The notes under the pieces: model-generated
What the model saw: the letters and a program-made list of their open reading frames with translations, nothing else
Databases searched by the model: none
What the model was told of the DNA's origin: nothing
Made by a program: the position numbers and the translations under genes
NCBI GenBank assembly: GCA_037349105.1
Contig: JAYJMM010000009.1
Span: 3,265,001 to 3,329,000, forward strand
Length of the DNA: 64,000 bases
From: Limnomonas spitsbergensis
Taxonomy: Eukaryota; Chlorophyta; Chlorophyceae; Chlamydomonadales
Direction of reading: 5' to 3'
Shown: positions 43,501 to 51,236 of the stretch, in pieces
How the letters are laid out: every line of letters starts with the position of its first letter
How positions within the stretch are numbered: the first letter of the stretch is position 1

Positions 43501-46500
43501 TCACCCTGACTGTAGGCCGTCATGCTGCTGAATTGCAGCTGAATCACCCTGACTGTAGGCCGTCTTGCTGCTGAATTGTAGCTGAATCACCCTGGCTGTA
43601 GGCTGTCGTGTAGCTGAATTGTAGCTGAATCACCCTGGCTGTAGGCTGCTGTGCTGCTAAATTGTAGCTGAATCATTCTGGCTGTAGGCCGTCTTGCTGC
43701 TGAATTGTAGCTGAATCACCCTGGCTGTGGGCCGTCATGCTGCTGAATTGTAGCTTAATCACCCTGGCTGTGGGCCGTCATGCTGCTGAATTGTAGCTGA
43801 ATCACCCTGGCTGTGGGCCGTCATGCTGCTGAATTGTAGCTGAATCACCCTGGCTGTAGGCCGTCATGCTGCTGAATTGTAGCTGAATCACCCTGGCTGT
43901 AGGCCGTCATGCTGCTGAATTGCAGCTTAATCACCCTGGCTGTGGGCCGTCATGCTGCTGAATTGTAGCTGAATCACCCTGGCTGTGGGCTGTCATGCTG
44001 CTGAAATGTAGCTGAATCACCCTGGCTGTGGGCCGTCATGCTGCTGAATTGCAGCTGAATCACCCTGGCTGTGGGCCGTCATGCTGCTGAATTGTAGCTG
44101 AATCACCCTGGCTGTGGGCTGTCATGCTGCTGAATTGTAGCTGAATCACCCTGGCTGTGGGCCGTCATGCTGCTGAATTGTAGCTGAATCACCCTGGCTG
44201 TGGGCCGTCATGCTGCTGAATTGTAGCTGAATCACCCTGGCTGTGGGCCGTCATGTAGCTGAATTGCAGCTGAATCACCCTGGCTGTGGGCCGTCATGCT
44301 GCTGAATTGTAGCTGAATCACCCTGGCTGTGGGCCGTCATGCTGCTGAATTGTAGCTGAAACACCCTGGCTGTGGGCCGTCATGCTGCTGAATTGTAGCT
44401 GAATCACCCTGGCTGTGGGCCGTCATGTAGCTGAATTGCAGCTGAATCACCCTGGCTGTGGGCCGTCATGCTGCTGAATTGTAGCTGAATCACCCTGGCT
44501 GTGGGCCGTCATGCTGCTGAATTGTAGCTGAATCACCCTGGCTGTGGGCCGTCATGCTGCTGAATTGTAGCTGAAACACCCTGGCTGTGGGCCGTCATGC
44601 TGCTGAATTGCAGCTTAATCACCCTGGCTGTGGGCCGTTATGCTGCTGAATTGTAGCTGAATCACCCTGGCTGTGGGCCGTCATGCTGCTGAATTGTAGC
44701 TGAATCACCCTGGCTGTAGGCCGTCATGCTGCTGAATTGTAGCTGAATCACCCTGGCTGTGGGCCGTCATGCTGCTGAATTGTAGCTGAATCACCCTGGC
44801 TGTGGGCCGTCATGCTGCTGAATTGTAGCTGAATCACCCTGGCTGTAGGCCGTTATGCTGCTGAAGTGTAGCTGAATCACCCTGGCTGTAGGTTGCCGTG
44901 CTGCTGAATTGTAGCTGAATCACCCTGGCTGTAGGCCGTCTTGCTGCTGAATTGTAGCTGAATCACCCTGACTGTAGGCCGTCATGCTGCTGAATTGCAG
45001 CTGAATCACCCTGACTGTAGGCCGTCTTGCTGCTGAATTGTAGCTGAATCACCCTGGCTGTAGGCTGTCGTGTAGCTGAATTGTAGCTGAATCACCCTGG
45101 CTGTAGGCTGCCGTGCTGCTAAATTGTAGCTGAATCATTCTGGCTGTAGGCCGTCTTGCTGCTGAATTGTAGCTGAATCACCCTGGCTGTGGGCCGTCGT
45201 GTAGCTGAATTGCAGCTGAATCACCCTGACTGTAGGCCGTCTTGCTGCTGAATTGTAGCTGAATCACCCTGGCTGTAGGCTGTTATGCTGCTGAATTGTA
45301 GCTGAATCACCCTGGCTGTAGGCCGTCGTGCTGCTGAATTGTAGCTGAATCACCCTGGCTGTAGGCCGTCATGCTGCTGAATTGCAGCTTAATCACACTG
45401 GCTGTGGGCCGTCATGCTGCTGAATTGTAGCTGAATCACCCTGGCTGTGGGCTGTCATGCTGCTGAAATGTAGCTGAATCTACCTGGCTGTGGGCCGTCA
45501 TGCTGCTGAATTGCAGCTGAATCACCCTGGCTGTGGGCCGTCATGCTGCTGAATTGTAGCTGAATCACCCTGGCTGTGGGCCGTCATGCTGCTGAATTGT
45601 AGCTGAATCACCCTGGCTGTGGGCCGTCATGCTGCTGAATTGTAGCTGAATCACCCTGGCTGTGGGCCGTCATGCTGCTGAATTGTAGCTGAATCACCCT
45701 GGCTGTAGGCTGTCGTGTAGCTGAATTGTAGCTGAATCACCCTGGCTGTAGGCTGCCGTGCTGCTAAATTGTAGCTGAATCATTCTGGCTGTAGGCCGTC
45801 TTGCTGCTGAATTGTAGCTGAATCACCCTGGCTGTGGGCCGTCGTGTAGCTGAATTGCAGCTGAATCACCCTGACTGTAGGCCGTCTTGCTGCTGAATTG
45901 TAGCTGAATCACCCTGGCTGTAGGCTGTTATGCTGCTGAATTGTAGCTGAATCACCCTGGCTGTAGGCCGTCGTGCTGCTGAATTGTAGCTGAATCACCC
46001 TGGCTGTAGGCCGTCATGCTGCTGAATTGCAGCTTAATCACACTGGCTGTGGGCCGTCATGCTGCTGAATTGTAGCTGAATCACCCTGGCTGTGGGCTGT
46101 CATGCTGCTGAAATGTAGCTGAATCTACCTGGCTGTGGGCCGTCATGCTGCTGAATTGCAGCTGAATCACCCTGGCTGTGGGCCGTCATGCTGCTGAATT
46201 GTAGCTGAATCACCCTGGCTGTGGGCCGTCATGCTGCTGAATTGTAGCTGAATCACCCTGGCTGTGGGCCGTCATGCTGCTGAATTGTAGCTGAAACACC
46301 CTGGCTGTGGGCCGTCATGCTGCTGAATTGTAGCTGAATCACCCTGGCTGTGGGCCGTCATGTAGCTGAATTGCAGCTGAATCACCCTGGCTGTGGGTCG
46401 TCATGCTGCTGAATTGTAGCTGAATCACCCTGGCTGTGGGCCGTCATGCTGCTGGATTGTAGCTGAAACACCCTGGCTGTGGGCCGTCATGCTGCTGAAT

Positions 46501-49500
46501 TGTAGCTGAATCACCCTGGCTGTGGGCCGTCATGCTGCTGAATTGTAGCTGAATCACCCTGGCTGTGGGCCGTCATGCTGCTGAATTGTAGCTGAATCAC
46601 CCTGGCTGTGGGCCGTCATGCTGCTGAATTGTAGCTGAATCACCCTGGCTGTGGGCCGTCATGCTGCTGAATTGTAGCTGAAACACCCTGGCTGTGGGCC
46701 GTCATGCTGCTGAATTGCAGCTTAATCACCCTGGCTGTGGGCCGTTATGCTGCTGAATTGTAGCTGAATCACCCTGGCTGTGGGCCGTCATGCTTCTGAA
46801 TTGTAGCTGAATCACCCTGGCTGTAGGCCGTCATGCTGCTGAATTGTAGCTTAATCACTCTGGCTGTGGGCCGTCATGCTGCTGAATTGTAGCTGAATCA
46901 CCCTGGCTGTGGGCCGTCATGCTGCTGAATTGTAGCTGAATCACCCTGGCTGTAGGCCGTTATGCTGCTGAAGTGTAGCTGAATCACCCTGGCTGTAGGT
47001 TGCCGTGCTGCTAAATTGTAGCTGAATCACCCTGGCTGTAGGCCGTCTTGCTGCTGAATTGTAGCTGAATCACCCTGACTGTAGGCCGTCATGCTGCTGA
47101 ATTGCAGCTGAATCACCCTGACTGTAGGCCGTCTTGCTGCTGAATTGTAGCTGAATCACCCTGGCTGTAGGCTGTCGTGTAGCTGAATTGTAGCTGAATC
47201 ACCCTGGCTGTAGGCTGCCGTGCTGCTAAATTGTAGCTGAATCATTCTGGCTGTAGGCCGTCTTGCTGCTGAATTGTAGCTGAATCACCCTGGCTGTGGG
47301 CCGTCGTGTAGCTGAATTGCAGCTGAATCACCCTGGAATTAACTGTGTCCGTCTTGATTATGAGTGCAGGCAGTACATCTGCTGGCCCAAGGGGAGGCGA
47401 CTACGCGCAAGGCCATGGCGCACAGGTGGGACTTAATGGATGGGGGACGCAGGGTTTAATGTTTAGGGTTGGAGGTAAGGGGTAAGGGTCGGGGTCAGGG
47501 TAAGAGCAAGGGGTTAGGGTCAGGGTCAGGGTCAGGGTCAGGGTTAGGGATGGAGTTGGGGTTGGGGTCAGGGTCAGTGTTGGGTAGCTTGGTCGATACT
47601 GAAAGGCTGGTAGAAAGATGGGTAGCCTGGTCGATGCTAAAAGGCTGGTAGAAAGATAGGTAGCTTGGTCGATGTTGAAAGGCTGGTAGAAAGATGGGTA
47701 GCCTGGTCGATGCTAAAAGGCTGGTAGAAAGATAGGTAGCTTGGTCGATGTTGAAAGGCTGGTAGAAAGATGGGTAGCCTGGTCGATGCTGAAAGGCTGG
47801 TAGAAAGATGGGTAGCTTGGTCAATGTTGAAAGGCTGGTAGAAAGATGTGTAGCCTGGTCGATCCTGAAAGGCTGGTAGAAAGATGGGTAGCCTGGTCGA
47901 TGCTGAAAGGCTGGTAGAAAGATGTGTAGCCTGGTCGATCCTGAAAGGCTGGTAGAAAGATGTGTAGCCTGGTCGATCCTGAAAGGCTGGTAGAAAGATG
48001 GGTAGGCTGGTCGATGCTGAAAGGCTGGTAGAAAGATGTGTAGCCTGGTCGATCCTGAAAGGCTGGTAGAAAGATGGGTAGGCTGGTCGATGCTGAAAGG
48101 CTGGTAGAAAGATGGGTAGCCTGGTCGATGCTAAAAGGCTGGTAGAATGATGGGTAGCCTGGTCGATGCTGAAAGGCTGGTAGGAAGATGGGTAGCCAGG
48201 TCGATGCTGAAAGGCTGGTAGGAACATGGGTAGCCAGGTCGATGCTGAAAGGCTGGTAGAAAGATGGGTAGCCAGGTCGATGCTGAAAGATTGGTAGAAA
48301 GATGGGTAGCCTGGTCGATGCTGAAAGGCTGGTAGAAAGATGGGTAGCCTGGTCGATCCTGAAAGGCTGGTAGAAAGATGGGTAGCTTGGTCGATACTGA
48401 AAGGCTGGTAGAAAGATGGGTAGCTTGGTCGATGCTGAAAGGCTGGTAGGAAGATGGGTAGCCTGGTCGATGCTGAAAGGCTGGTAGAAAGATGGGTAGC
48501 CTGGTTGATGCTGAAAGGCTGGTAAAAAGATGGGTAGCTTGGTCGATGCTGAAAGACTGGTAGCAAGACGGGTAGACTGGTACGATGCTGAAAGACTGGT
48601 AGAAAGATGGGTAGCCTGGTCGATGCTGAAAGACTGGTAGAAAGATGGGTAGCCTGGTTGGGGTCAGGGTCATAGTCTGGGTTATAGGTTGGGAATCGGG
48701 CTAGGGCTGGGGTAAGGGGTTGGGGTAGGGGTTAGGGGTTTGGGTTATTGGTTGGGATTAGGGGCTGGGGTTAGGAGGTAGGGTTAGGGGTTAGGGTTCA
48801 GAGTCTCAATATCACAGGTGTTATACAAGCATAGGGCATGATTAGGGCCTTGTTAAGGGTTGTGGTAGGGGTTAGGGTTTTAGGGTTTAGGGTTCAGAAT
48901 TGGGATTCAGGGTGATAAGATCACGGGGGTCGTAGACTAGAGCACGCTTAGGTTACCTTCGTTAAAGCAAGGGCGGTGTCTTGACTTCAAATTCGAATTG
49001 AAAAGCCGCCCCGAAAATTCAAAAGCTCGGAACCTCTCACAGGGCTTTTCAGCTTCGCGATGATCTACATCACATTGAGGGACAGGCCTCAAGTTGAATT
49101 TAAAAATCCTTCCCGCAGGGCTTTCAGCTTCGCAACGACCGTTGCTGAAGCAAGGGACGTGCCTTAATTTTAATTTCAAACTCGAATGCCCATCACAGGG
49201 TTTATCAGCTGCTCGACTGCCTACGTCACAGCAAGGGAATTCCTTCAACATTCAAAATCAAAATGCCCACCGTAGGGCTTTTCAGCGTCGGGTCGCCTTG
49301 AGTCACAGCGAGGGACCTGCTGTGATTTCAAATTCAAATTCAAAAATGCCCACCGCAGGGCTTTTCAGCTTCGTGATGGCCTGCGTCACAGCGAGGGTCG
49401 GGCCCGGGAGCTTGCAGAGGGTCAGCGGCGGCATCAGTTTGAGGTGGGGTCTGAATGGATCTGAATGGATCTGGATAACCACCGGATGAGGTCCTGGACA

Positions 49501-50359
49501 GATTTGTAAATAAATGCTAGGGTTCAGGGTTCAGGGTTTGGGGTCAAAACCCTGTAGTGTGAATTAAAGCAGGCACACTCGTGTCTGACATTTGCATTTG
49601 GGATCATGGCTGCATCCCTGCCAGATCATTAAATGAATGAACATGTACTGCAGCATCAATACCGAGACAAACAAACAAACAAACAAAACAGACAAACAAA
49701 CAAACAAACAAAACAAACAAGCATACAAGAAATGTACTCGTAAACACCTCCCATCGTCTATCTTAAGCTGCTGCAGACAGAGGCGATGGAGAACCTGCAC
49801 TAGCTACTGAGTTACATTTGCGTAACGCAATATTCACGCACTCCCATCCCCTATCCCATGCTGCTGCAGACAAACGGGCGATGGAGAAGCTGCACTTCCT
49901 TTTTGTGACAGGCACTAGTTTCACATTAGTCACAAACCCTCCCCTCCCCTCCCCTCCCCTCCCCTGCCCTGCCCTGCCCCGCCCTGCCCTGCCCTGCCCT
50001 GCCCTGCCCTGCCCTGCCCTGCCCTGCCCTGCCCTGCCCTGCCCTGCCCTGCCCTGCCCTGCCCTGCCCTGCCCTGCCCATGCTGCTGCAGAAACGGACC
50101 AGGGAGAAGCTGCACTAGCTATTCACTTACATTTACATACCGCAGTATTCACCCCCACCGCCCCCTCCCCTTACATACCGCAGTATTCACCCCCACCGCC
50201 CCCTCCCCTTACATACCGCAGTATTCACCCCCACCGCCCCCTCCCCTTTCCCCACTGCTGCAGACGCGAGCCAGGGAGAAGCTGCACTCTGAAAGGCTGG
50301 CATTTGAGAAGGCCGGGATGGAGCTGCACCACACCAGCCAGCTGCAGGCTGTACACGCA
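30983..50359 (+). CDS. Unrecognised polyQ / coiled-coil protein, eight exons, continues past the right edge
   Basis: Joined exons: 30983-31545, 34214-34321, 37793-37904, 39102-39161, 39455-39559, 47370-47425, 49359-49443, 50264-50359, totalling 1185 nt (395 residues) with no stop. All junctions are GT-AG and every phase matches. Residues 1-187 are disordered, with Q runs at about 97-104 and 134-144 and an S/P/K-rich tail. Then come IDYTSKYVGDPPVCEL and a long E/Q/A/L/R-rich body (REYILDQAHHIKHLQLQ, LGEAAWRLEAQLRD, LDLQTRLSRAETALRLAEQA, REKLHSERLAFEKAGMEL) that looks like coiled coil. I do not recognise the family; a cytoskeletal, centrosomal or flagellar structural role would be a guess. Intron 8 exceeds 13.6 kb. 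No stop codon or 3' end is in the window. The model rests on phase agreement and composition, not on homology. Confidence 0.75.
31560..31815. repeat. GGACAT / GGGCAT hexamer microsatellite
   Basis: Start of intron 1 of the coiled-coil gene. About 35-40 copies of ggacat with interspersed gggcatgaggtgttgg. Both strands are open across it (MDMDMD, WTWTWT, HVHVHV), which is an artefact. Confidence 0.97.
31850..34213 (+). repeat. About 60-120-bp repeats copying the exon 2 acceptor
   Basis: Intron 1 of the coiled-coil gene. From about 32300 some 24 units contain gaacatgtgaccccaccccc, ctctgcttccccag, ctctcgccaggcgcccgttc and a ccctctctgacactcac block. The last copy leads into the real acceptor (ctcccccag) and exon 2 (CTCTCACCAGGCGCCGGTGC). 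Each unit thus contains an acceptor plus ~20 nt of exon start. Units before 32300 are more diverged. Confidence 0.92.
34214..34321 (+). CDS. Coiled-coil gene exon 2
   Basis: The exon has 108 nt. After the split Ser it reads SHQAPVPGLAIDYTSKYVG, then DPPVCELNPSTPSQQI, and ends AG before gtgcgg. One nucleotide in and two out match exons 1 and 3. No domain recognised. Confidence 0.75.
34316..34495 (+). repeat. 20-bp array copying the exon 2 donor
   Basis: About nine copies of atcaggtgcggtgcagcctg start at the exon 2 donor (aaatcag|gtgcgg). Each copy repeats the donor and also offers a gtgcag acceptor-like site. Confidence 0.93.
34745..35037. repeat. 23-bp array (gccttgtggcctgccttgca)
   Basis: About 12 copies in intron 2 of the coiled-coil gene, with tgccctgtgg and ttgcgcc variants. 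Open frames on both strands are artefacts. Confidence 0.94.
35060..35195. repeat. Degenerate CCCTGAACCCTAAACC tract
   Basis: Plus-strand runs of aaccctataccctg, cctgaaccctaaacc and similar, telomere-like but imperfect. It lies in intron 2. Confidence 0.65.
35328..35425. repeat. 19-bp short array (gttcgttctgtttgtggcg)
   Basis: About five copies with tacgtcctgtttg variants in intron 2 of the coiled-coil gene. Around it (35200-36230) I see no gene. Confidence 0.85.
36236..36540. repeat. 23-bp array (aatgtaccatgcactatgct + ctc)
   Basis: About 13 copies in intron 2 of the coiled-coil gene, with one short unit (cttaagtacc). Looser relatives continue to about 36640. The 324-codon frame crossing it is an artefact. 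Confidence 0.95.
36715..37115. repeat. About 30-bp degenerate repeat (gtagcacacattgacaggtc)
   Basis: Around 13 diverged copies with cagcatggctgtagcac in intron 2 of the coiled-coil gene. From 37116 to 37630 nothing specific is seen. Confidence 0.85.
37636..37690 (+). pseudogene. Duplicate copy of the exon 3 start
   Basis: After the acceptor-like ctcatgcacag, GGACTACGGCGAGTACATTC and the following ~30 nt closely match the start of exon 3 at 37793 (DYGEYILDHAHHI versus DYREYILDQAHHI). It lacks the second half and a clear donor. It is a junction duplication or an abandoned alternative exon. Confidence 0.75.
37793..37904 (+). CDS. Coiled-coil gene exon 3
   Basis: The exon has 112 nt: DYREYILDQAHHIKHLQLQ, then VGQIQENTSAASEGVQEK. 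The acceptor is cctcttgagcag; the donor is gaaaag|gtgggc. One nucleotide in (Arg completed) and phase 0 out. The composition suits a helical coiled coil. Confidence 0.78.
37905..38540 (+). repeat. G-rich degenerate repeats with copies of the exon 3 end
   Basis: Intron 3. At about 38217-38252 cctccgaaggggtacagg copies the exon 3 end. Segments with cttcttaaagtggaaaa, gtgggtgggag and poly-G recur about four times to 38540. Confidence 0.7.
38526..38760. repeat. Pair of ~60-bp direct repeats
   Basis: Passages from about 38528 and 38675 share gacctcgactatcaatacat and gatgctggcgtcaacggtcc. The spacer has ccccacggggcgtagctttc. They could be short terminal repeats of a small non-autonomous element. 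Confidence 0.6.
38845..39100 (+). repeat. Two degenerate copies of the exon 4 acceptor
   Basis: At about 38850-38890 and 38955-39010, tctgatagcagatcgtcaaa and ccgattgcacattgtcgaat match the exon 4 boundary (tctgattgcag|atcgtgcaat), each followed by a gggagaagctgcc remnant. Confidence 0.78.
39102..39161 (+). CDS. Coiled-coil gene exon 4
   Basis: A 60-nt exon, phase 0 at both ends: IVQLGEAAWRLEAQLRDSNQ. The acceptor is tctctgattgcag; the donor is caaccag|gtgtga. Strong heptad-like pattern. Confidence 0.76.
39455..39559 (+). CDS. Coiled-coil gene exon 5
   Basis: A 105-nt exon, phase 0 at both ends: VVLDLQTRLSRAETALRLA, then EQAASSAANECVDLGQ. The acceptor is tctttccctgcag; the donor is gggcag|gtgtgg. 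Alanine- and leucine-rich helix. Confidence 0.78.
39560..40084. other. Start of intron 5, no gene recognised
   Basis: Includes a short CCCTAAACCCTAAA tract (39865-39880) and, just after, aggttaatattcctg, which resembles a conserved LSU rRNA segment but is too short to call. Confidence 0.4.
40085..47335 (+). repeat. 43-bp tandem array, about 168 copies, in intron 5
   Basis: The unit contains gaattgtagctgaatcaccc, tggctgtgggccgtcatg and ctgct. Variants (gtaggc, gtcttgctgctg, gtgtagctg, cttaatcac) recur in blocks; atgcttctgaattg recurs 3569 bp apart (43221 and 46790). The end of the intron (actgtgtccgtcttgatt, gagtgcag) resembles a diverged unit (gactgtaggccgtcttgctg, gaattgcag), so the array may derive from the exon 6 acceptor. 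Confidence 0.95.
47370..47425 (+). CDS. Coiled-coil gene exon 6
   Basis: A 56-nt exon: AVHLLAQGEATTRKAMAH plus AG. The acceptor is tgagtgcag; the donor is cacag|gtggga. Phase 0 in and two nucleotides out match exons 5 and 7. It is short and without homology, so it rests on phase and splice sites. Confidence 0.62.
47455..47590. repeat. GGGTCAGGGTTAGGG tract
   Basis: Start of intron 6. Six-base repeats (gggtca, ggggtt, gggtta) resemble degenerate telomere repeats. Confidence 0.7.
47590..48660. repeat. 38-bp minisatellite (inverse of 18845-19435)
   Basis: About 28 copies of a 38-bp unit with ggctggtagaaagatgggta and gcctggtcgatgctgaaa. It is the reverse complement of the array in phosphatase intron 4, yet has the same orientation relative to its own host gene. 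Confidence 0.95.
48661..48930. repeat. GGGTTAGGGGTTGGGG telomere-like tract
   Basis: Intron 6. Runs of ggggttaggg, gggtttaggg and gggttcag on the plus strand, degenerate. Confidence 0.65.
48955..49358 (+). repeat. About 100-bp repeats copying the exon 7 acceptor
   Basis: Four units contain an attcaaa block, aatgcccaccgcag-like acceptor, ggcttttcagcttcg (exon 7 start), a gcctacgtcacagcgaggga copy of the following exon sequence, and a T/A-rich part. They lead into the true exon 7. Confidence 0.87.
49359..49443 (+). CDS. Coiled-coil gene exon 7
   Basis: An 85-nt exon: after the split Arg, AFQLRDGLRHSEGRAREL, then AEGQRRHQFE. The acceptor is gcccaccgcag; the donor is tttgag|gtgggg. A second AG (cttttcag) ten bases downstream is out of phase with exon 6. 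Confidence 0.7.
49444..50263 (+). repeat. Intron 7: CAAA and CCCTG microsatellites and copies of the exon 8 acceptor
   Basis: A (CAAA)n tract lies at about 49670-49722, (CCCTG)n at about 49938-50080, and three ~38-bp units (ccgcagtattcacccccacc) at 50138-50245. The exon 8 acceptor plus first codons is copied at about 49770-49803, 49860-49897 and 50080-50118: gctgctgcagac or gctgctgcagaa, then gagaagctgcac. Confidence 0.87.
50264..50359 (+). CDS. Coiled-coil gene exon 8
   Basis: A 96-nt exon, phase 0 at both ends: TRAREKLHSERLAFEKAG, then MELHHTSQLQAVHA. The acceptor is cactgctgcag; the donor gca|gtaagt is near consensus. Strongly helical. The next exon is beyond the window. Confidence 0.78.
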
Positions 50360-50479
50360 GTAAGTATCGATCCAAGATTGCACCATTCTAACATAATGGC
50401 CAAAAAGGGGCACCATTTTTTTGTTCGTCCATACGTCCATACGTAGAAATTGTACCATTCATCCAGAACGGCGTAAATC

Positions 50480-51125
50480 ATGCGGTGGTGGGCATTGAGC
50501 AGCACCACTCCATCCAGCTGCATGCTGTGGTGGGGATTGAGCAGCACCACTCCATCCAGCTGCATGCTGTGGTGGGGATTGAGCAGCACCCCTCCATCCA
50601 GATGCAGGCTGTGGTGGGGATTGAGCAGCACCCCTCCATCCAGATGCAGGCTGTGGTGGGGATTGAGCAGCACCCCTCCATCCAGATGCAGGCTGTGGTG
50701 GGGATTGAGCAGCACCACTCCATCCAGATGCAGGCTGTGGTGGGGATTGAGCAGCACCACTCCATCCAGCTGCATCCTGTTGTGGGGATTGAGCAGCACC
50801 CCTCCATCCAGATGCAGGCTGTGGTGGGGATTGAGCAGCACCCCTCCATCCAGATGCAGGCTGTGGTGGGGATTGAGCAGCACCCCTCCATCCAGATGCA
50901 GGCTGTACACACAGGAAATGACAATCCTCGCAAGAAATGCCCCTTTGTCCATAAATCATGCTGTTGGGATGCGTACATCATGCTGTGGGGATGCGTACAT
51001 CATGCCGTGGGGTGGGTAGGATGTGGGGATGCGTCCATGAATCATAATGTTGGGATGCGTACATCATGCTGTGGGGATTGAGCAGCACCCCTCCAGTGAG
51101 CTGCAGGCTGTACACGCGGTGAGTG
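50480..51125 (+). repeat. 42-bp array copying the end of exon 8, with a final copy bearing a donor
   Basis: Ten units of 42 bp (14 codons) contain gggattgagcagcacccctc and catccagatgcaggctgtgg. They translate as GIEQHHSIQLHAVV, similar to the exon 8 end GMELHHTSQLQAVHA. One copy at about 50905 has a mutated donor (ggaaat); the last, at 51080-51120, has gtacacgcg|gtgagt. Confidence 0.92.
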
Positions 51126-51139
51126 ATGATCCCCGTCAA

Positions 51140-51220
51140 ATTAGCGACCCTGAACCCTAAACCCTTGACCCTTGACCCTAAACTCTTAAGCTTTCACCCT
51201 AAACCCTAAACCCTACTGGT
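51140..51220. repeat. CCCTAAACCC telomere-like tract
   Basis: Plus strand ccctgaaccctaaaccctt, then ctaaaccctaaaccctac, immediately before the 26-bp array. Confidence 0.75.
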
Positions 51221-51236
51221 GTGGACATGCAGCTTG

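Noticed and set aside
40085..47335. CRISPR-like or regulatory array
   Set aside because: Units are contiguous with no unique spacers; the context is a eukaryotic intron.
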